Of a DNA stretch of 41,346 nucleotides, positions 26,485 to 33,934 are shown in pieces. The notes below the pieces were generated by a model. That model had not been told where the DNA came from, made no database searches, and worked only from the letters and a program-made list of their open reading frames with translations. Location: the NCBI GenBank assembly GCA_030529455.1, contig JAUMWV010000013.1, positions 1 through 41,346 on the forward strand, given 5' to 3'. The stretch's first letter is position 1. Each line of letters opens with the position of its first letter. Source of the stretch: Propionibacteriaceae bacterium (GTDB lineage Bacteria; Actinomycetota; Actinomycetes; Propionibacteriales; Propionibacteriaceae). A program made the position numbers and the translations under genes.

Positions 26485-26831
26485 CTTTGACTCACTTTCT
26501 GGCGCGCCTTCGCGCCAGCTCTGGCATCGCTAACGATGCACCCATGTGGTGTTGCTCCACGGTCGGCATCCCGAACCGGCCGCGGTCTGGTGCTTCCGCA
26601 CCGACGGAGAAGGAAGTGAGATGATTCCTTCCCGTGCTTAGACCATCATTGGATGCACGCTTTCGCCAGTCAAGTGCACGGACGTGCAGGCGGTGACGTA
26701 GGCTGTGATGAAACTCCCATGGTGGACGGCCAGGCGGCCGCCGGAGCGCGACGGCAGGCTGGGCGTCCCCGGCACGGCGGGATCTTCGGGAGAGCAGCTC
26801 AGGCACGGAGCACGAGGACGATGGGGGCCAG
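26485..26831. promoter_or_regulatory. Divergent control region between glpF and the SorC regulator
   Basis: This 347-base gap contains several inverted repeats. CTGGCGCG/CGCGCCAG (26499-26518) is immediately before glpF. GCATCG/CGATGC (26524-26539) has a CTAA spacer. GAAGGAA/TTCCTTC (26609-26631) has a nine-base spacer. TGCACG/CGTGCA (26675-26688) has a two-base spacer and overlaps the -35 position of a TAGGCT box (26699-26704) reading toward the regulator. SorC proteins bind imperfect palindromes as tetramers, so the last one is the best candidate operator for autoregulation. The assignment is inference. Confidence 0.5.
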
Positions 26832-27773
26832 ATGCGAGACCAGGATGTGCTACAGGCGGCCACGATGTACTACGTCCAAGACGAGACCATGGATTCCATC
26901 GCCCATATTCTCGGCACCTCCCGTTCCACGGTCTCACGCCTGCTGAAGCGGGCCCGTGAGACCGGCGTCGTCCGGATCACCATTCAGAATCCGGACCGGC
27001 CCAGCAAGATCGGCAACACGCTGCAGCGGCTGTTCAACATCCGCCCCCACATCGTCACCGTTCGCGAGGGGGCATCGGAGCTGTTCCGCCTCGACCAGGT
27101 TGCCAAGGTCGCCTCCCAGGTAATGATGGATGCGATCAAGCCCGGGGACACCGTCGGCATCGCCTGGGGGACGACCCTGGCGGCGATCGCCAACCAGCTG
27201 GTCCCGGCTCCGAAGGGCGGCATCACCGTGGTCGGACTCAACGGCGGAGCGAACCAGACCACCAGCGGCATCCCCTACGTCGGGTCCATCTACACCAAGA
27301 TCGCCGAGGCCTTCGGTGGTCGCGTCGTGCATTTCCCCGTCCCTGCCTTCTTCGATTTCGCCGACACCAGGGAGGCCATGTGGCGCGAGCGCAGCGTCCA
27401 GGCGGTACATCAGGTGCAGCGCCGGATCGACGTCGCGGTGTTTGGCGTCGGTGGCCTGGACTCGCCGCTACAGTCCCATGTCTACGCCGCCAGCTATCTC
27501 GATGAGAGCGATCTTGCCCAGTTGCGCGCCCAGCGGGTGGTGGGGGATGTCTGCACGGTGATGCTACGCGAGGACGGCACCTACGCCGACGTGTCCATCA
27601 ACACCCGTGCAACCGGACTGACCCCGGCGCAGTTGCGCCGCCTTCCCCGGCGGATCTGCGTCGTCTCGGGCGTGGCCAAGGCCGCACCGACGCTCGGTGC
27701 GCTCCGGGCCCGGGTCGCCACCGACCTCGTGATCGACGAGGCCACCGCCCAGGCCGTGCTCGACCGACTGTGA
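26832..27773 (+). CDS. SorC-family transcriptional regulator of the glycerol genes
   Basis: A 313-residue sugar-phosphate-responsive regulator. The N-terminal helix-turn-helix (about residues 8-45, ETMDSIAHILGTSRSTVSRLLKRARETGVVRI) is followed by the SorC effector domain, recognisable by VGIAWGTTLAAIANQL, GLNGGANQ and VFGVGGLDSP (phosphate-binding loops). Its place, divergent from glpF-glpK, suggests it senses glycerol 3-phosphate or a related metabolite; that is inference. The ATG at 26832 has GGGGG about four bases upstream. The likely promoter (TAGGCT at 26699-26704) would give a leader of about 120 bases. It stops 79 bases before trxB. Confidence 0.88.
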   Translation: MRDQDVLQAATMYYVQDETMDSIAHILGTSRSTVSRLLKRARETGVVRITIQNPDRPSKIGNTLQRLFNIRPHIVTVREGASELFRLDQVAKVASQVMMDAIKPGDTVGIAWGTTLAAIANQLVPAPKGGITVVGLNGGANQTTSGIPYVGSIYTKIAEAFGGRVVHFPVPAFFDFADTREAMWRERSVQAVHQVQRRIDVAVFGVGGLDSPLQSHVYAASYLDESDLAQLRAQRVVGDVCTVMLREDGTYADVSINTRATGLTPAQLRRLPRRICVVSGVAKAAPTLGALRARVATDLVIDEATAQAVLDRL

Positions 27774-27852
27774 CCGGGCACCGGAATAATGCGGCCGATG
27801 CCCTGGTTGCACAACGCGTAAACCCGGGCAGTGACCTAAACGGAGGACCACC

Positions 27853-28791
27853 ATGACCGACACTCTGCACGATCTCATCATCATCGGGTCCGGACCCGCT
27901 GGCTACACCGCCGCGGTGTACGCCGCCCGCGCGGGACTCAAGCCCCTGGTGTTCGAGGGCGGCTTCGAGGCCGGTGGCGCACTGATGAACACCACCGAAG
28001 TCGAGAACTTCCCCGGCTTCCCGAACGGCATCATGGGCCCCGAACTCATGGCGAACATGCGAGCCCAGGCCGAGCGCTTCGGGGCCGAGTTGATCGGGGA
28101 CGAAGCCACCGCGGTCGAGCTCACCGGCCCGACCAAGATCGTCCGGGACTCCGACGATGTCGCCTACCGCGCCAAGGCCGTGATCCTGGCCACCGGTTCA
28201 GGCTACCGCAAGCTCGGGCTGCCCAACGAGGACACGCTGAGCGGCCGCGGGGTCTCCTGGTGCGCCACCTGCGATGGGGCGTTCTTCCGGGACAAGGCGA
28301 TCGCCGTAGTCGGCGGCGGCGATTCGGCGGTGGAGGAGGCGACCTTCCTCACCCGCTTCGCCAGCTCGGTGACTCTGATCCACCGGCGCGACGAGCTGCG
28401 GGCGTCCAAAATCATGGCGGCCAGGGCCGAGCGCGACCCGAAGATCTCCTTCGCCTGGAACTCCACCGTGACCACGCTCAATGGTGATACCAAACTGGAA
28501 TCGGTGACGCTGACCGACACGGTGACCGGCGAGACCCGGGAGCTGCCCATCGACGGACTCTTCATCGCGATCGGCCACGACCCTCGCTCGGCGCTGTTCG
28601 CGGGCCAGATCGAGCTGGACCCAGCGGGCTATGTGGTGTGCCAGGAGCGGTCGTCCCGCACCAGCGTCCCTGGGGTCTTCGCCTGCGGCGATCTCGTCGA
28701 TCACACCTACCGGCAGGCCATCACCGCCGCGGGATCGGGCTGCGCGGCCGCCCTGGACGCCGAACGCTACCTAGCCGAGCTGGACGACTAG
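27853..28791 (+). CDS. trxB: Thioredoxin-disulfide reductase
   Basis: A 312-residue flavoenzyme that uses NADPH to reduce thioredoxin. The FAD site GSGPAG is at residues 12-17. The redox-active CATC is C137 and C140, directly followed by DGAFF. The NADPH loop [10 protein letters not shown] comes soon after, and the C-terminal FAD motif [32 protein letters not shown] is typical. GGAGGACC precedes the ATG. In most relatives trxA follows immediately; here a toxin-antitoxin-like pair lies between them. Confidence 0.97.
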   Translation: MTDTLHDLIIIGSGPAGYTAAVYAARAGLKPLVFEGGFEAGGALMNTTEVENFPGFPNGIMGPELMANMRAQAERFGAELIGDEATAVELTGPTKIVRDSDDVAYRAKAVILATGSGYRKLGLPNEDTLSGRGVSWCATCDGAFFRDKAIAVVGGGDSAVEEATFLTRFASSVTLIHRRDELRASKIMAARAERDPKISFAWNSTVTTLNGDTKLESVTLTDTVTGETRELPIDGLFIAIGHDPRSALFAGQIELDPAGYVVCQERSSRTSVPGVFACGDLVDHTYRQAITAAGSGCAAALDAERYLAELDD

Positions 28792-28801
28792 GCGACCGAG
28801 C

Positions 28802-28828
28802 GCACCGCCGACTCTCACTTCGCGGTGC
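28802..28828 (+). terminator. Possible hairpin after trxB
   Basis: GCACCGC at 28802-28808 and GCGGTGC at 28822-28828 form a perfect 7-base-pair stem 11 bases past the trxB stop. There is no T-run and the stem is short, so it may be a weak terminator only. Confidence 0.4.
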
Positions 28829-28842
28829 CAATCCCGCCCGAG

Positions 28843-28864
28843 ATCGCTACCACAGCGATACCAT
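28843..28864 (+). promoter_or_regulatory. Operator-like palindrome and -10 box of the RHH/Doc-like pair
   Basis: ATCGCT (28843-28848) and AGCGAT (28854-28859) are a perfect inverted repeat around ACCAC, abutting a TACCAT -10 box (28859-28864) that ends five bases before the ATG at 28870. This is the classic layout of a self-repressing ribbon-helix-helix antitoxin on a leaderless message. Confidence 0.6.
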
Positions 28865-28869
28865 GAGCT

Positions 28870-29073
28870 ATGGGTATGACACTGCGGCTCCCGCCCTCCG
28901 ACGACCGGGCGCTCATCGCGCTGTCGGAGGCGCTGGGAGTGAGTAAACATGAGGCGACGCTGCGAGCGATCAGGGAACTAGCAGCTCGGACACTGCGCGA
29001 GGACCAAGTGTCGGCGCTGTCGGAAGCCGCACGCTCCAAGTACGCGCACCTGTTGCGGGATCCCGTCCGGTGA
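28870..29073 (+). CDS. Ribbon-helix-helix antitoxin-like protein
   Basis: A 67-residue protein. A beta strand MTLRLPPS is followed by two helices (DRALIALSEALGVSKHEATLRAIRELAART), which is the ribbon-helix-helix pattern of CopG/Arc-type repressors. The C-terminal 25 residues are helical and would be the toxin-binding arm. It precedes a Doc-like gene and overlaps it by four bases (GTGA), the usual antitoxin-first order. A palindrome and -10 box lie directly upstream. ATG at 28870 or the ATG two codons later could start it. Confidence 0.75.
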   Translation: MGMTLRLPPSDDRALIALSEALGVSKHEATLRAIRELAARTLREDQVSALSEAARSKYAHLLRDPVR

Positions 29074-29429
29074 CCGCCTATCTGGAGGTCGAGGACCTGC
29101 TGGCTCTGGCCACGGATCTCGGGATCGCCGACATCGGCGATCCCGGCCTGCTCGCCGCGGCGGCCTACCGGCCGCGGGTCAGCCTGTTCGGACGCGACGC
29201 CTACCAGGGGATCGACGCCAAGGCCGCCGCACTGCTGGACTCCCTGGCCCGCATCCCCGGTCTGACGGACCGGGAGCGGCTGGCCTGGCTGGCGGTAGTC
29301 GTGTTCTACGGTCTGAACCAGGTTCACCCCGACCCGCCTCCGGGAGCCCCGGAGCGGCTGCTCGGCGAGACCGCGTCCGGGGCTCGTGACCTCGCCGGGA
29401 TCGCGGGAACGCTGGCCTCCTGGCACTGA
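29070..29429 (+). CDS. Doc/Fic-fold toxin-like protein with a destroyed active-site motif
   Basis: A 119-residue protein that aligns along its length with death-on-curing (Doc) toxins: the N-terminal YLEVEDLLALA start, RPRVSLFGRDAYQGIDAKAAALLDSLAR, and LAWLAVVVFYGLN. In active Doc proteins the segment between these last two reads HPxxxGNKR and carries the histidine and the phosphate-binding loop used to modify EF-Tu. Here residues 62-70 read IPGLTDRER, so the histidine, glycine, asparagine and lysine are all gone while the framing helices remain. It is therefore probably catalytically inactive, unless it has a different activity. The frame is intact with no stop or shift, which suggests it is still maintained. 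Confidence 0.72.
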   Translation: MTAYLEVEDLLALATDLGIADIGDPGLLAAAAYRPRVSLFGRDAYQGIDAKAAALLDSLARIPGLTDRERLAWLAVVVFYGLNQVHPDPPPGAPERLLGETASGARDLAGIAGTLASWH

Positions 29430-29500
29430 CCCGGACGTGCCACCGCGCGGTTGCCCGCCGGAGCGGCTACGGTGGCCCAGACAAGAAAAGGAGACACTGC

Positions 29501-29821
29501 ATGGCCATCCACGAAGGTAACGCAGCCAATTTTGCGTCCCTGACGAACAACCCGGGCAAGCTGGTGGTCGTCGACTACTGGGCCGACTGGTGTTCACCCT
29601 GCAAGCAGCTCGCCCCGATCCTGGACGAGCTGGCCGCCGAATACAACGACCGGCTGGACGTCGTGAAGGTCAACACCGGCGACCAGACCGACCTTGCCGC
29701 GCAGCGGGGCATCATGAGCCTGCCGACCCTGGAGTTCTACTCCGGCGGCCAGCTGGTCAAGACCACCCAAGGGGGCCAAACCAAGCGGCAGCTCATCAAG
29801 ATCATCGATTCCCTGACCTGA
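29501..29821 (+). CDS. trxA: Thioredoxin
   Basis: A 106-residue thioredoxin that passes electrons from TrxB to protein disulfides. The redox site is W30-C31-S-P-C34, with Ser in place of the usual Gly of WCGPC. The cis-proline is in the SLPTLEFY motif, and the C-terminal helix is normal. AAAGGAGA precedes the ATG, and a TACGGT -10 candidate is about 30 bases upstream, so it can be transcribed independently of the toxin-like pair and trxB. A 14-base-pair hairpin follows. Confidence 0.93.
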   Translation: MAIHEGNAANFASLTNNPGKLVVVDYWADWCSPCKQLAPILDELAAEYNDRLDVVKVNTGDQTDLAAQRGIMSLPTLEFYSGGQLVKTTQGGQTKRQLIKIIDSLT

Positions 29822-29828
29822 CCCGTTT

Positions 29829-29868
29829 CGGGGTCCGCCGCGCTGCCCAGGTATCGCGGCGGACCCCG
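29829..29868 (+). terminator. Terminator after trxA
   Basis: CGGGGTCCGCCGCG at 29829-29842 pairs perfectly with CGCGGCGGACCCCG at 29855-29868 (14 base pairs, 12-base loop), eight bases past the trxA stop. No T-run follows, as in many GC-rich terminators. Confidence 0.75.
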
Positions 29869-29915
29869 ACGCGTCCGCCCGGCGGCACCGATACCCCAGT
29901 GTCGGCGAGCGCGAG

Positions 29916-29921
29916 TAGGGT
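29916..29921 (+). promoter_or_regulatory. -10 box (TAGGGT) of the aminotransferase operon, leaderless spacing
   Basis: TAGGGT ends six bases before the GTG at 29928, which puts transcription start on the start codon. The GTG has no ribosome binding site. No good -35 is seen. Confidence 0.6.
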
Positions 29922-29927
29922 AAGCCT

Positions 29928-31241
29928 GTGACGTCACCCGAACCCATCCGGCGCGAGACCCGCCTCGACCCCTATTTCGATTCCTATGCGCAGCGAACCG
30001 GTGGCATGACCGCCTCGGCCGTGCGCGCGCTGTTCGCGGTGGCCAATCGTCCCGAGATCGTGTCGCTCGCGGGCGGCATGCCCAACATCGCCGACCTGCC
30101 GCTCGGCGACATCGGCGAGATCATGAACCGCCTCATCTCCACCACCGGACGCCAGGCGATGCAGTACGGTTCAGGCCAGGGCGAACTCATGATCCGCGAG
30201 GACATCTGCGAGGTCATGGCGTTGGAGGGTATTCACGCCCACCCCGACGACATCGCCATCACGGCGGGCAGCCAGCAGGGCCTCGACCTCATCACCCGCA
30301 TCTTCTGCGACCCGGGCGACGTCGTGCTCGCCGAGGCGCCGAGCTATGTTGGCGCGCTGGGTACCTTCCGCAGCTATCAGGCCGAGGTCGTCCACGTGAG
30401 CATGGACGAGCACGGCATCAACCTGGACGCGCTGCGCCAGGCGGTGGTGGCCTGCCGGGCGGCGGGCAAGCGTCCCAAGTTCTTGTACACCATCCCCAAC
30501 TACCAGAACCCCTCGGGTATTACGCAGCCGATCGAGCGGCGCCGCGAGCTGATCGCGCTGGCCGAGGAGCTGGACATCCTCATCGTCGAGGACAACCCCT
30601 ATGGCCTGCTCAGCCTGGACGCCGAGCCGGTTCCGGCGATCCGGTCGCTCAACGGCGACCGGGTGCTGTACCTGGGGTCGTTCTCGAAGACCTTCGCTCC
30701 CGGTTTCCGGATCGGGTGGGTGCTCGCCCCGCACGCGGTGCGGGAGAAGCTGGTGCTGGCCCAGGAGTCGGCGACGCTGTGCCCGCCGGTGTTCAGCCAG
30801 TTCGCGGTGCACGCTTACATGCAGGGCCACGACTGGCGCAACCAGATCACGGTGTTCAAGGACATGTACCGGGAGCGCCGGGACGCGATGCTGGAGGCTC
30901 TCGCCGAGCACATGCCCCCGGGCTCGACCTGGACCCGCCCGGCCGGTGGGTTCTTCGTGTGGATGACGCTGCCCGAGGGGCTGGACTCCCAGGCGATGCT
31001 GCCGCGGGCCGTCACGGCGCGGGTGGCCTACACCCCGGGGACGGCCTTCTACGCCGATGGCCTGGGCAGCCGCAATATCCGGTTGTCGTTCTGCTATCCG
31101 CCCGCCGAACGCATCCGGGAGGGCATCCGGCGCCTCGGCGAGGTCATCAACGGAGAATTGGAGATGCACCGCACCTTCGGTCTTGGCAGCTCACCGCTGC
31201 ACCCCGAGCATGTGCTCGGTCCCGCCCCCGATCTGAGCTGA
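29928..31241 (+). CDS. PLP-dependent class I aminotransferase (2-aminoadipate/MocR-like group)
   Basis: A 437-residue fold-type I aminotransferase. Family signs are the ALRQAV and FLYTIPNYQNPSGI segment, the cofactor aspartate/tyrosine in IVEDNPYGLL, the Schiff-base lysine K254 in SFSKTFAPGFRIGW, and the carboxylate-binding arginine in NIRLSFCYP. It most resembles the stand-alone enzymes annotated as 2-aminoadipate or aromatic/branched-chain transaminases. The exact substrate cannot be read from sequence. It starts an apparent operon with ddl (nine-base gap) and SURF1. A role in supplying an amino acid for wall synthesis is possible only from context. Confidence 0.85.
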   Translation: MTSPEPIRRETRLDPYFDSYAQRTGGMTASAVRALFAVANRPEIVSLAGGMPNIADLPLGDIGEIMNRLISTTGRQAMQYGSGQGELMIREDICEVMALEGIHAHPDDIAITAGSQQGLDLITRIFCDPGDVVLAEAPSYVGALGTFRSYQAEVVHVSMDEHGINLDALRQAVVACRAAGKRPKFLYTIPNYQNPSGITQPIERRRELIALAEELDILIVEDNPYGLLSLDAEPVPAIRSLNGDRVLYLGSFSKTFAPGFRIGWVLAPHAVREKLVLAQESATLCPPVFSQFAVHAYMQGHDWRNQITVFKDMYRERRDAMLEALAEHMPPGSTWTRPAGGFFVWMTLPEGLDSQAMLPRAVTARVAYTPGTAFYADGLGSRNIRLSFCYPPAERIREGIRRLGEVINGELEMHRTFGLGSSPLHPEHVLGPAPDLS

Positions 31242-31250
31242 GAGGAAGCC

Positions 31251-32180
31251 ATGTCCACGATTGTCGTTCTGGCCGGAGGCCTGTCCCACGAGCGGGACGT
31301 GTCGTTGCGTTCGGGACGCCGGGCTGTCCTGGCGTTACGCGAGCTGGGCCACCGGGTAATCGAGGCGGACGTCAATGCCGACCTGGTGACGCTGCTGGCT
31401 TCGGTCGAGGACCCGGTGGTGGTGCCGATGCTGCATGGCGGGCTCGGCGAGGACGGCGCGCTGCGGGAGGTGCTGGACCTGTTGCGCGTGCCCTATGTCG
31501 GGTCCAACGCCCCGGCGGCCCGGATGACCTTCGACAAGTCGATCGCGACGCCGCTCGTGGCCGCCGCGGGCCTGGCCACGCCGAAGCAGGTTGCGCTGCC
31601 GCACGACATCTTCCGCGAACTGGGCGCCCAGGCCTTGGTCAGGGCGCTGGCCAACGAGGTGGGGCTGCCGCTCATGGTGAAGCCCTCGCGCAGCGGTTCG
31701 GCGCTGGGTTGCACCAAGGTCGTCGCGGCCGAGCAGCTCCCGGCGGCGATGGTGGCCGCCTACGCCTACGGTTCGGTCGCGGTGGTGGAGGAATTCATCG
31801 AGGGCACCGAGATCGCGGTGGCCGTGGTGGACACCGGCGATGGCCCGGTGGCGCTGCCCGCCGTCGAGATCCGGCCCGAGAAGGGCGTCTACGACTACGA
31901 CGCGCGCTACACCGCGGGGACGACGCAGTTCGTGACGCCCGCGGAGCTGCCAGCCGAGGTCGCGGACGAGGCGGGCAAGCTGGCGCTGGCGGCCTTCGAT
32001 GTGCTGGGCCTGCGGCAGCTGTCCCGCATCGACATCATCGTCCGCGACGGCGTCCCGGTGTTCATCGAGGCGAACGTCGCGCCGGGCATGACCGAGACCT
32101 CGCTGGTGCCGCTGGCGCTGGAGTCGGCGGGCCTGGGGCTCGGCGAGTTGCTTTCGACGCTGGTGGCGCGGTGCGCCTGA
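31251..32180 (+). CDS. ddl: D-alanine-D-alanine ligase
   Basis: A 309-residue ATP-grasp enzyme that joins two D-alanines for peptidoglycan precursors. The N-terminal GGLSHERDVSLRSG and LHGGLGEDG motifs, the YVGSN loop, the KPSRSGSALG nucleotide-binding strand, and the metal-binding IEANVAPGMTETSLVP near the C-terminus are all present; the last differs slightly from the usual EVNTLPGMT. The protein is at the short end for the family. GAGAGGAAG precedes the ATG. A second ddl elsewhere in the genome is likely but not visible. The stop overlaps the next gene by ten bases. Confidence 0.88.
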   Translation: MSTIVVLAGGLSHERDVSLRSGRRAVLALRELGHRVIEADVNADLVTLLASVEDPVVVPMLHGGLGEDGALREVLDLLRVPYVGSNAPAARMTFDKSIATPLVAAAGLATPKQVALPHDIFRELGAQALVRALANEVGLPLMVKPSRSGSALGCTKVVAAEQLPAAMVAAYAYGSVAVVEEFIEGTEIAVAVVDTGDGPVALPAVEIRPEKGVYDYDARYTAGTTQFVTPAELPAEVADEAGKLALAAFDVLGLRQLSRIDIIVRDGVPVFIEANVAPGMTETSLVPLALESAGLGLGELLSTLVARCA

Positions 32181-32896
32181 AACAGGCGGGCATCATCGGT
32201 GCCGGTCTCGTGCTGGCCGCCGTCATGGTGCTGCTCGGCCTCTGGCAGATGGGCGCGTACCGCCAGTCGGGGTTGCAGGTCGCGATCGACCGGACGCTGA
32301 TGGAGCCGGTCTCGCTGGCCGATTCGGTCCGGCCGGATGGCACCGTCGAGGACATCTATGCCCGGCGGGCCTCCTTCGAGGGGCGGTTCCGGCCCGAGTT
32401 GCAGGTGCTGGTGGGCAGGGAGTGGCCGCTGCGGGTGGTCACGGCCTTCGAGCTGACCGATGGGCGGCTGGTGGCCGTCGTCCGCGGCACGGCGGCGTCG
32501 GGGAGCGTGCCCGAGGCCCCGGCGGGGCACCGGGCGGTCACCGGGGTGTTCCTGGCCTCCGACCCGATCGCGCCCGCCCCGAGCGCTGGCGTCCCGGATG
32601 GGACGCTCGGCTCGGTGCGGCTGCCCCGGATCGCCCAGGACTGGCCAGGGCGGCTCATCGCGGGCTATGTCACCTTGTCAGAGGCGGACGCCAGAGCCCA
32701 GGGCCTTGAGGCGGCCGTCCCTCCGCTGCCGGAGGTGAAGGGCAGCCCACAGAACTCCGGTTATGCCTTGCAGTGGTGGGTCTTCGCCGTCATCGCCGTG
32801 GTGCTGAGCGTCCTCGGGGCCCGGAACCTGGGGGCGAAGGCGCGCGCCGCCGAGGCGTCCAAGAGGTCAGCTTCGGATTCAGGCGGGGGCAGCTGA
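32171..32896 (+). CDS. SURF1-family cytochrome oxidase biogenesis protein
   Basis: A 241-residue membrane protein. An N-terminal helix (about residues 6-26, IIGAGLVLAAVMVLLGLWQMGAY) holds the LGLWQ motif, followed by an extracytoplasmic domain and a C-terminal helix (about 198-222). The NSGYALQWWVFA motif before that helix is the SURF1 signature. SURF1 proteins help insert heme a into aa3-type oxidases, so the host respires oxygen. The GTG at 32171 overlaps the ddl stop; the frame is open further upstream, but that part lies antisense-like within other genes. Its last 18 bases overlap the convergent DUF3817 gene. Confidence 0.83.
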   Translation: MRLKQAGIIGAGLVLAAVMVLLGLWQMGAYRQSGLQVAIDRTLMEPVSLADSVRPDGTVEDIYARRASFEGRFRPELQVLVGREWPLRVVTAFELTDGRLVAVVRGTAASGSVPEAPAGHRAVTGVFLASDPIAPAPSAGVPDGTLGSVRLPRIAQDWPGRLIAGYVTLSEADARAQGLEAAVPPLPEVKGSPQNSGYALQWWVFAVIAVVLSVLGARNLGAKARAAEASKRSASDSGGGS

Positions 32897-33256
32897 GGAG
32901 GCCGGTCCGACGGCGGCCATGCGGGCCCGGACATCCTTGGTCGCCCGGTATTCCGCCACGAAGGACAGGAACGGCACGGTGCCCGCGACCATGATGAACA
33001 GCAGCCACTTGAGGCTCCACTGGACGCGGCGGCCGAGGTTGTAGGCCGCGATGAGCAGCACCATGTAGAGCCAGCCGTGGGGGATGCCGGTCAGCATCAC
33101 CAGGGTCGGGTTGCCCCAGATGTATTTCAGCGGCATCGCGATCAGCACCAGAACGACGAGCAGGATGCCGGTCACCCACGCCATGATGCGGTAGAACAGC
33201 AACGAGTTCCGGATGCCGGGCAGGTCTTCGGCGGCGATGTCCAAGGGTTCTGTCAC
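32879..33256 (-). CDS. DUF3817 integral membrane protein
   Basis: A 125-residue protein with three hydrophobic helices and the DUF3817 patterns: LLFYRIMAWVTGILLVVLVLIAMPLKYI, GIPHGWLYMVLLIAAYNLGRR, and SLKWLLFIMVAGTVPFLSFVAEY. Function is not known; the family is frequent beside oxidase or SURF1-type genes in actinobacteria. The GTG at 33256 is chosen because the family begins at the FYRIMAW helix and a TAGTCT -10 ends seven bases upstream; the frame is open to 33646, but that part has no family match and is repeat-derived. Confidence 0.82.
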   Translation of the reverse strand: MTEPLDIAAEDLPGIRNSLLFYRIMAWVTGILLVVLVLIAMPLKYIWGNPTLVMLTGIPHGWLYMVLLIAAYNLGRRVQWSLKWLLFIMVAGTVPFLSFVAEYRATKDVRARMAAVGPASSAAPA

Positions 33257-33263
33257 GGGTCCA

Positions 33264-33269
33264 AGACTA
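33264..33269 (-). promoter_or_regulatory. -10 box (TAGTCT) of the DUF3817 gene, leaderless spacing
   Basis: TAGTCT on the minus strand ends seven bases before the GTG at 33256, which has no ribosome binding site. This supports the short protein rather than the longer open frame. Confidence 0.6.
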
Positions 33270-33334
33270 ACCGCTGTGCGCGGTTTTGGGCTGATGGCCG
33301 AGCGACGCCAGCCCGCGATGCCCACAGCCGGTCG

Positions 33335-33441
33335 CCCGGCTAGTTCTTCCCCGAGGATCGGGTTCCACCGGCCACCAAGGTCAAGGCGCTGTCGTCCCGG
33401 AGGAGGCCCGGCTAGTTCCTGCCCGGGGATTGGACTCCACC
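33335..33441. repeat. Direct repeat, about 35 bases, two copies 72 bases apart
   Basis: Copy one (33335-33369) and copy two (33407-33441) share the pattern CCCGGCTAGTTC followed by CCCCGAGGAT or GCCCGGGGAT and ending in TCCACC. They differ at about seven positions. Read on the minus strand they encode a repeated WxPIxGxELAG-like peptide, but no gene is otherwise supported. Confidence 0.6.
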
Positions 33442-33466
33442 TTTGTTGGGAGCGGCCGCGTCTTGG

Positions 33467-33724
33467 TCCACGACCGTCGGCTTGACCCCGGCTCGTACCT
33501 GGCGCCCCGGTCTCCGTGGATTGTCGGCGGACTGGCACCCCGAGCACCGCCAGCGCAGGCCTAGCCCGCCACCACCAAGCCGCCCTCGGACCCCGACCAC
33601 CGGTCCACGGCCTCGCCCACGACCGTGCACCCCTGTCCTGCTCCACGACCGCGAGCCTGGCCCCGGCCCATACCTCGCACCCCGGTCCCCATGGATTGTC
33701 GGCGGACTGGCACTACCAGCACCG
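33467..33724. repeat. 83-base direct repeat, two copies 175 bases apart
   Basis: Copies at 33467-33549 and 33642-33724 both begin TCCACGACC and end GCACCG. The core at 33517-33538 is identical to 33692-33713 over 22 bases. Flanking sequence (33550-33640 against 33725 onward) also resembles itself, so this is probably a degenerate tandem array with a period near 175 bases. Confidence 0.75.
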
Positions 33725-33902
33725 TCCGCCCGGCCCCAGCCCACACCGAACCGGCCGTCGGCCCCCGACCGACACCGCGCTCGCCACGCACCATGGTTGG
33801 CCCAGGCTTGGCCAACCACTAGCGGGGTACTCCTGAATCACCGGCAGCGGTGTGCTCCTAGCCCACCGCCAGCGTCCCCGGACAACACCGCAAGCAGTCA
33901 AA

Positions 33903-33923
33903 CCTATTTATCGACAAATAGCT
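33903..33923. repeat. AT-rich dyad, copy 1, just downstream of parB
   Basis: A 21-base element: arms CTATTT and AAATAG around the six-base centre ATCGAC, flanked by CC and GCT-type ends. It is 11 bases past the parB stop on the parB strand. The arms match copy 2 at 38797-38817 except for two base-pair swaps that keep the pairing. It could act as a terminator hairpin, a protein site or a recombination site. Confidence 0.7.
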
Positions 33924-33934
33924 ATAACTATCTA

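Larger units (their letters stand above)
33270..33934. other. Gene-poor gap between DUF3817 and parB
   Basis: About 665 bases with no recognisable gene. Open frames on both strands translate to Pro/Arg/Gly-rich sequences without family features. The gap contains two sets of direct repeats (33335-33441 and 33467-33724) and ends in an AT-rich dyad just after the parB stop. Confidence 0.6.
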
